64,000 nucleotides of DNA from Pelobates cultripes (taxonomy: Eukaryota; Chordata; Amphibia; Anura; Pelobatidae). The stretch's first letter is position 1. Each line of letters opens with the position of its first letter. Location: NCBI GenBank assembly GCA_933207985.1, contig OW240913.1, forward strand, positions 272,385,126 to 272,449,125, written 5' to 3'. The notes beneath the pieces were generated by a model. It worked only from the letters and a program-made list of their open reading frames with translations. It was not told the DNA's origin and did no database searches. The position numbers were made by a program, and so were the translations under genes. Shown here in pieces: positions 57,650 through 64,000 of this stretch.

Positions 57650-58545
57650 AGGAATATAGTTCCCGCCAGACCTTTGGGGATTGATTGGGGACAGTTAAGT
57701 GCCTTTTTAAGGAATTCAGTGGCCGCTTCTACTTGGATAGCTTTTGTCAGGGCATGGAACGAGTGGTTTAAATTTAACAATTCAATTGGGAGTATTCCAT
57801 TGGCAGAGGATAAAGAGAGTGCAGTGCAATTCGTAGTTCTTTTAATGCAGAAAGGCGTTTCTAAATCAAAGTTAGCAGGCAATTTAGCAGGGGTGGATTT
57901 CTTTTGAAAATTGCGTGATTGTAAGCCAATCATAATCCATCAGCTGTTGAAGGGTTATATTAAAAAGTTTCAAGTTAGGGATAATAGAAAGCCCATTTCA
58001 TTTTCAGTTTTAGCACAGTTATTTGAAGCTTTAAAAATAGTTTGTTATTCACCTTTTGAGTTAGTTTTATTTAGATGTTCGTTTATAATAGCTTTTTTGC
58101 AGCGTTAAGGATTGGGGAATTAGTTTCTAGAAGTACATTTTGTTTATCAGGTTTGCAGTGGGAAGATATAATAGTTAATAATATGAAGGTTATAATATTT
58201 ATTAGTAAATTAAAAACTGATCAAGAAGGTAAAGGCAGATGGTTGACATTATTTAACATTCATGGTTCAATCATGTGCCCAATGAGAGTGGCGGAGGAAT
58301 ATCTATTATTGCAGCCAAGAGTGGAAGGCCCATTCTTTTTGCATGTTGATTCTAGCCCGCTAACTAAATTTCAATTTTTTTAAGTTTTAAAGGTATGCTT
58401 GGAAAAATTAAGTTTAGGTAAAGAGCATTATTCATCGCATTCCTTCAGAATTCGAGCTGCAACAGAGGTGGCGAGGTTGGTTGTGGTTTAAGTGATAGAA
58501 TCATTCACAAGCTGGAAAGATGTAATTCTAACAGATACTAAGGAA
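57650..58545 (+). pseudogene. Ngaro tyrosine recombinase
   Basis: N-terminal core-binding part at 57674-57907: ASTWIAFVRAWNEWFKFNNS and FVVLLMQKGVSKSKLAGNLA. Catalytic part: AALRIGELVSRS (first Arg, about 58105), then SHSFRIRAATE (His-x-x-Arg, codons at 58438 and 58447). In a shifted frame, CNSNRY carries the nucleophilic Tyr (TAC 58536-58538), immediately followed by TAA. All R-H-R-Y residues are still recognisable, but stops at about 57907, 58383 and 58490 and frameshifts destroy the gene. It replaces the integrase used by LTR elements and inserts a circular intermediate without target duplication. Confidence 0.85.
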
Positions 58546-58599
58546 TGCAGTCATGTGTAAGTGGTAATTGGTTCATAAAGATTGGTTTTCATGCAATGG

Positions 58600-59715
58600 G
58601 GGTATATATTAATATTTTTCTTTCTGTTAGGAAATAAGAAGCCAGAGATTGCCTGGGTTATTGATCACTCGTTTGTAGTGCCCAAAAAAGGGCACAGGAC
58701 ATACATATGGAGAGAATCTTGGCTTGAAGAGCACTTCAATAAAAATATTATGGAAAGGCACCCATGGTGCCAAGTGGTTTCAGTTATTGGAAATGTTGAA
58801 ACGTTTATCATTTTTTTCCTTTTCCAGATTTAATTATAGTTCTTTTAGGGGGTAACGACATTGGAGCTACAAAATCTGTGAACTTGTTACAAGAGATTAA
58901 ACGGACACTAAAGATTAATGTAGTTGTTCTGGTGAGCATAAGAGTTACCTTCAGGCTTTTTACATGCAAACACTGCATTTTCAGAGAAAAGGCAGTGTTT
59001 ACATTGCCTCTAGGGACACCTCCAAGTGGCTACTCCTTAGATGGCCACTGGAGGTGCTTCCTGGGTCAGTGCTGCCGAAAAAGCAGCCCTGACGTTCATC
59101 GCCCCCACGTTCTGCATGGAGACGTTGAATTTTCCTCGTAGAGATGCATGGATTCAATGCATCTCTATGAGGAGGTCCTGATTGGCCAAAACTGCATTTG
59201 GCCCCGCCCAGTAGCAGTTTTAGCCAATCTAATGCTTTTCCTATGGGTGGATTGGCTAAGAATCGGCTATTTGGGGGGGGGTCAAGCCATCTAAATGGTG
59301 GTTTAAACACTATAGGGTCAGGAATACATGTTTGTGTTCCTGACCCTATAGTGTTCCTTTAAGAACAATTTGGTTTTGGTAGCAAAAATCTTTCCAGAAA
59401 TGCGCTTTATTTGGTCAGAGATCATAGCAAGACATTGCTGGCTTAGAATAAGCTATTTAAAACCGTTAGAGAGGGTGCGCAGAAAGTTAGACAGAGCTCT
59501 AGAGATGTTTTTGCCAACATTAGGGATGCATTCATATAGGCATAGCGATATTGAGGGCAGTTGCACAAGTTTTTATAGGAGCGATGTGATTCATTTGTCA
59601 CACATAGGCTTAGACATATTTAATTTGGGGATTCAGGCTATGGTGGAGATGGCCGTGGGCTTTGGGGGGCCACCGAGTTTGGTTGCCCAGAACCTCGGTG
59701 ACATTGGGATATAAG
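58600..59715 (+). pseudogene. Ngaro SGNH hydrolase domain, split by a MITE
   Basis: 58621-58830 reads KKPEIAWVIDHSFVV (block with the catalytic Ser in HSF). A frameshift follows, then IVLLGGNDIGATKSVNLLQE (GGND block, about 58835-58895). After the MITE, FIWSEIIARHCWL, SYLKPLERVRRKLDRALEMF and FYRSDVIHLSHIGLDIFNLG (Asp-x-x-His block, about 59576-59630). Ser, Asn and Asp/His motifs of GDSL/SGNH esterases are therefore all present in order. Such a hydrolase is known from Ngaro elements, and its role in retrotransposition is unclear. Inactive through a frameshift and a 448-bp insertion. Confidence 0.85.
58915..59362. mobile_element. TTAA-type MITE inserted in the Ngaro hydrolase
   Basis: TTAA at 58915-58918 and 59359-59362. 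The right end has an inner hairpin 'cactatagggtcaggaatac...ctgaccctatagtg' and finishes GTGTTCCTTTAA. The left end, TTAATGTAGTTGTTCTGGTG, is less typical, so the terminal repeats are asymmetric. The interior matches 14770-15055. The hydrolase reading resumes directly after it. Confidence 0.8.
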
Positions 59716-59960
59716 TCACCCTCCTGGGCATCACAGGAGGATGGATTTGGTTTATTTGGTTGGAAAATATTTATTTATGGCTCCTGGCTTTAAGGGACGG
59801 AGCCTGGAAATGGTTAATGGTTATTTGGTTTTGATTTTAAAGTTATGGTTATTATTATGATTATGGATATTAAATCAGAATTGTGAAATCCGTAATAAAA
59901 GTCACGGCCATTCGCCAAATGTTTTCATTTTATAAGAAAATAAACAGTTAAAGGAAGATG

Positions 59961-61131
59961 TGTTTTCATTTATATTATGTATCATTAAGAATGCAATATT
60001 AAAAACCCATGCACTTTATGACATTGCCCTTACCATAGAGCATTGAGAAAATTATAAAAAATATGGGTGAACTGACACATTAATATGGCATCTCAAACGA
60101 TTTTGAAAGGGTCATCATATTACTTACATACTACAGATCTTTTCTTTCTTTCTTTTTTTTTTTTTTACCAAAAGGTACGCTGTGATGCAGAAGTTGCTTA
60201 GTAGAACACTGTGTTTGTATGTAGTGTACTAGGTATTATGCGATCTTCTTTGTGTTAAGCATTTTCGATCTTTAAGGGATACAACTGTCCAAATACAAAA
60301 TAAATAAATAAAACTCACTATGTAGTAGATATACCCCCTATTAAAACATGCATGCATTTAACTATTTTTTAAATTGGGAGTATATATAAAAACGGCTTGT
60401 AAAAGCTGCAAATCTTTTGCAAACCTTCCCCTTATGTACCTGTCCAGACTTTCTGTGGCCATCCAATCACAGACTTCCAATGCAGCTCAATGAGAAATCT
60501 TTGCATGGCAATTGTTTTGGGCAATTGCTGCCTCTTGAGTCTAGCTCCACTGAGCTAAACTACAAGGAAGTGACAGGATTGATTATCTTATTAACAGGAA
60601 ATGGGTGTAACAAGGTTAATTTATAAAAGTGCCAAATTCTATTTAAATCTGCATTTGTTTGTAAAATGAAAAACGGACACATCATGTACAATAAAGCACT
60701 TTAGCAAGTTGAACTACGCCTAGGAGTCTGCAATGTCCCTTTAAAAAATGAACAACAGATTTATACTATTCCACTTAGGCAACCAGGTCTCTAAATTTGT
60801 AAATATATGAAACGTCTTAAACAAGGACCATTGCTTTCTTTATCAAAAATGGTAAACTCAAACAAAACATATATTTGTTAAAATGTTAACCATACACCAG
60901 TAACACCACTTTACTTGCTGTGAATCTCCTTTTTTCCCTCCTAATCCTCTTTGTTTTTAGATATTTTTTTTTTAACTAGAGGCAGGGGAGATGCACCCCA
61001 ACACGTGTTCCTCATTTATTAAGAGTAAAATGCATGTGATTTGTGGTTTAGGATTTTTTTTTCTTCAGTAACAATTTTATTGAGAATATTTAGCATGGAG
61101 TTTACAAAGGTACATCACAAGCAAATGACAT
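59961..61131. other. No gene recognised
   Basis: AT-rich sequence with a T-run at about 60146-60168. No feature supported. Confidence 0.5.
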
Positions 61132-61136
61132 CTATA

Positions 61137-62480
61137 TGTAACAGATCACCTGGCACCCCGACTGGGTACCTCCGTTGAAGGATGCTCCTAGCGCTTCCTG
61201 AGGGCTCCCAGCACTCCAGCAGACACCATAACCACCGTAGACTCCTTCAGAGTTCAAAACAGGAACAAGCTCTTACAAGAGCTTAGTAGTGATATAGCAA
61301 GAGAGTATGACTAGCATAGCAATCCCTTGTAGCAGGTTCCCCCAATAAGAGACGGCACTCCAAATTGAGGGGGAAGTAGAACTGAAGTTTTAATGAAACA
61401 CTCTGCTTTTATGCACAGTTTACACATATAGTACCGCCGACAGTGTTTTGAAGAACAACCAATCCAACACGTACAATATAGTAAAACACTCCCATTCATT
61501 CCCACAAGATCCTCCCCTCTGCCTGTGATATAATTACTGAACACAATGGGTTAATGTAATTATCACAGGCAGGAAAACTATACTTTTTATACATGTACTG
61601 TAACTTTAAAACTATAAATTCAATCTTCATAAAAATCACATATTCTTACTCAGCATACTTTAACTATAAACACTCTCAAAAATCATACAAATCCCTCCAG
61701 CGTTTAAAAAACTAACTGGAAGTCCTTTCTGACTGACCACAAGCAAATTTTCATGCCCAAAACAGTTCCATAGATTTGGGCTGTGCGGTCGGTCTATTTC
61801 AGGCAGAAAAAAATAACTAAGTCCTATTCACATGCACGAACGGGGCACCATTCGTGCAATTGACTCAGTATAGCAGTACATTCAAACTGCCAAACAGGAC
61901 TTAGTTTCCAGCCGCAGAGTCTAAGTGTAGGAGAAGGTAAGGCTCAACGGTGTTCGTTGAAATGTGTAGCCGATTTCAGTTTCATGAATTTGGCTGCACA
62001 CACCGCTGACCGTGTTCAGCTGAATAAAGATGGCCGCTGCCACGTGTTCTTCTGCATGAACGGCGGCCCCCCAGCTGTCGGCAATTTACCTACAGCAGGC
62101 TCCCAGCCTGGGAGGTAAATTGCCTGCACGCTTCCACTTCTGGGTGGTCCGCCTGTGTAGTACTTGGTTCAGTAAGCCCCATTTACTGAACCAAGTGGAA
62201 GAAAGCCCTGCACAAAGGATTTTAAAGTTTGGGGACATAGCATTGTAACACAAAGTCTCAATATGTCCCCAGATGGTTCTTAAAGGGCCAGCACAGTCCA
62301 ATACAAGTCCATAATCCCAAATGCAGTTCTTAAAGCGTCATACACAGTCCAATAGAAGTCCATAAGCCCCAAGACTGTTGTTAAAGGGCACAATCTCGCA
62401 GGGGCCATAGTCAGAAGGTAGGAGGGTTCAAACAGGCCCCTCCAAAATACAATAGTGATAAAAAGTACTTCAATTTAACA
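61137..62480 (-). mobile_element. LTR-A copy 5 (reverse orientation)
   Basis: The left edge TGTAACAGATCACCTGGCAC corresponds to the LTR 3' end; the body includes 'gatgctcctagcgcttcctg' and 'caaattttcatgcccaaaacagttcc'. The right end is degraded ('ccatagtcagaaggtaggag...agtgataaaaagtacttc') and set near 62480 by alignment to the TGTGACGAAA start of other copies. The left flank is CTATA (61132-61136) with no matching copy at the right, so no target duplication is confirmed. Confidence 0.75.
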
Positions 62481-62978
62481 ATACTCTCATTTTAAGTTTG
62501 TAAGTTATAGTAGAGAGAGAAAGGGGAAGTGAAGTAACTGGAAAGGGTAAAAGCTGGGATGAAGAAGGGGTGGGCAGGGGCTGTAAAGGGGACACATGGG
62601 CTAAAGAAGGGGTGGACAGGAGCTGTAGAGGGGATTGGCAAAGGCTTTAGAGGGGCTGACAAAAGAAAAACTATTCTAAGTTTATCCCCCCCACCCCTCA
62701 GGCTTACCTTGGGCCTGGGAAGTGTGGGCAGGAGCAGGAGCCCGCAGAGAGCACAGAGCAGCCAGACCCTCCTGATGATGTCAGGAGGAGGGGGAGTGAC
62801 TTCCACTGCTCTTCTCCCAAACTCCAGCGGTTCTGACATCATCAGGAGAGGCTGGCCAATTTCTCTGGCTGCTCTGTGCAGGCTGCGGGGGAGAGAGGTA
62901 ATATGAAAAATCTGAGTCCCCAGCCAAAGGCAGGAGATTCAGATTTTTGTGCCGCCTTAAGGATGCGCCGGCCCTGAG
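62481..62978. mobile_element. Fragment of a hAT-like non-autonomous element
   Basis: The right terminus 'aaggatgcgccggccctg' is a repeat end I recognise from frog-like genomes. The interior has mirrored 'cctgatgatgtcagga / tgacatcatcagga' arms near 62770 and 62830. The left end is not found. The proline- and glycine-rich open frames on both strands are not genes. Confidence 0.4.
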
Positions 62979-63328
62979 GGTGTGCAGCCCTCCACAAGCT
63001 CAGAGGAATACCAGGCCGTGTATTACAGCGTGGTGCGTAATGTATTTTGGAATGGGGGATCTAAAGTTAATATGAATATTTTTCCAGGTTTTGTAATTTT
63101 TCTCTCTATTAATTAATGTGTAGAGTCAATCTATTCTAAACAAATATTGTAGTTTTGTCTGGAAGAGTGAGAAAGGGTCAGATAGGTTCCAGACCTGCAA
63201 TGTGGTCTTGTAGCCTACCGATTTATGATTTTTAGATTTCTAGTTTTCTAAGAATACAACATGGTCACTCTTTAAATATCTATACATTATAAAATTACAT
63301 GAAAGTGGCATTGTAACTAATTATGTTA
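62979..63328. other. No gene recognised
   Basis: AT-rich, with nothing to report. Confidence 0.5.
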
Positions 63329-63830
63329 TTAAAGGACCACTCTAGGCACCCAGACCACTTCAGCTTAATGAAGTGGTCTGGGTGCCTGGTCCAGCTAGGG
63401 TTAACCCATTCTTTTATAAACATAGCAGTTTCAGAGAAACTGCTATGTTTATGAATAGGTTAAGCCTTCCTCCAATTCCTCTAGCCACTGTCTCATTGAC
63501 AGCCGCTAGAGGCGCTTGCGTGCTTCTCACTGTGAAAATCACAGTGAGAGCATGAAAGCGTCCATAGGAAAGCATTGATAATGCTTTCCTATGTGACTGG
63601 CTGAATGCGCGCGCAGCTCTTGCTGCGCGTGCGCATTCAGCCGACGGGGAGGAGAAGAGTAGGATCGGAGGAGGAGAGCTCCCCGCCCAGCGCTGGAAAA
63701 AGGTAAGTTTTTACCCCTTTCCCCCCTCCAGAGCCGGGCGGGAGGGGGTCCCTGAGGGTGGGGGCACCCTCAGGGCACTATAGTGCCAGGAAAACGAGTA
63801 TGTTTTCCTGGCACTATAGTGGTCCTTTAA
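63329..63830. mobile_element. TTAA-type MITE (502 bp)
   Basis: TTAA at 63329-63332 and 63827-63830. Ends TTAAAGGACCACTCTAGGC and GCACTATAGTGGTCCTTTAA. Subterminal hairpins at both ends ('cccagaccacttcag/ctgaag...tggtctggg' and 'ctatagtgccaggaaaac/ttttcctggcactatag'). Same family as 4899-5289 in reverse orientation, with a longer interior. 'tgaatgcgcgcgcagctcttgctgcgcgtgcgcattca' near 63602-63640 is a third, internal hairpin. Confidence 0.85.
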
Positions 63831-64000
63831 AGGGTTTTATTTTTCTCTCAGTATTACAGGGGACTTAAATTGACCTGGGCTGTTTCAAAACCCCACTTTG
63901 GGCTTCAGCCAGGGTCTACACCCCTAACAAAACCCTGTTAATTACATATAATTTTTCAATCCACATTAAAGAGGGATTCTAAGCAATATATACACTACAG
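63831..64000. other. Window end, no feature
   Basis: Unique sequence; nothing recognised. Confidence 0.5.

Larger units (their letters stand above)
52700..59960 (+). mobile_element. Ngaro-type (tyrosine-recombinase) retrotransposon with SGNH hydrolase, decayed and interrupted
   Basis: Successive plus-strand remnants are gag (coiled coil, capsid-like, zinc-finger region), reverse transcriptase, RNase H, tyrosine recombinase and an SGNH hydrolase. This is the gene set of Ngaro elements, which lack the DDE integrase of gypsy and the methyltransferase of DIRS1. Two LTR-A solo LTRs (53379-54364, 54904-55945) and a MITE (58915-59362) were inserted later. Outer limits are approximate; the split direct repeats expected of Ngaro were not located. 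A polyadenylation-like AATAAA occurs at about 59896. Confidence 0.82.

Noticed and set aside
61132..61136. CTATA as target duplication of LTR-A copy 5
   Set aside because: No CTATA at the right end (atact follows), and the right boundary is uncertain.
62492..62906. Pro- and Gly-rich ORFs of about 115 codons on both strands
   Set aside because: Low-complexity repeat DNA in a transposon fragment.
23176..64000. A divergent neighbour gene upstream of SOBP (PDSS2 in mammals, from memory)
   Set aside because: No exon with prenyltransferase motifs recognised. It may lie beyond 64000.

Overview
This window is vertebrate nuclear DNA, most likely from a frog. The evidence is one recognisable host exon (SOBP, a vertebrate developmental gene) in a dense background of anuran-style repeats: TTAA-flanked MITEs, CR1/L2-type LINEs, Tx1/L1-type LINEs, Penelope-like, Ty3/gypsy and Ngaro elements. 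The class assignment is an inference. No prokaryotic or viral-genome organisation, rRNA, tRNA or CRISPR array was recognised.

Layout. 1-21.8 kb: on the minus strand this is the presumed first intron of SOBP. It holds LINE and MITE fragments, two related hAT-type MITEs with 8-bp target duplications, a 28-bp minisatellite lying between them, and a 39-bp minisatellite. 21.8-23.2 kb: SOBP coding exon 1 (32 codons, minus strand, clear splice donor) and its GC-rich promoter/5' leader. 23-30 kb: upstream flank with a CR1/L2 LINE fragment, a gypsy-type solo LTR and a copy of a roughly 0.9-1.3 kb LTR family, here called LTR-A. 30.9-42.3 kb: a broken Penelope-like element (terminal repeat, N-terminal ORF, reverse transcriptase, GIY-YIG endonuclease). 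A short (TAA)n-tailed retroposon entered it, and a full-length L1-clade LINE with both ORFs open then inserted into that retroposon, leaving a 17-bp duplication. A truncated L2 sits in the Penelope RT. 42.5-43.1 kb: remnant of a second L1-type ORF1. 44.5-50.85 kb: an LTR-A copy split by a complete but mutated chromodomain Ty3/gypsy element on the minus strand. 51.5-52.5 kb: an L1-type ORF1 remnant. 52.7-60 kb: a decayed Ngaro (tyrosine-recombinase) retrotransposon with gag, RT-RNase H, tyrosine recombinase and SGNH hydrolase, interrupted by two LTR-A solo LTRs and one TTAA MITE. 61.1-62.5 kb: another LTR-A copy. 63.3-63.8 kb: another MITE.

The functional content is therefore one 5' exon and promoter of a conserved gene plus a stratified record of transposition. 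Target-site duplications give relative ages: Penelope before the (TAA)n retroposon before L1; LTR-A before gypsy; Ngaro before two LTR-A insertions and a MITE. The only apparently intact mobile element is the L1 at 33.2-40.1 kb.
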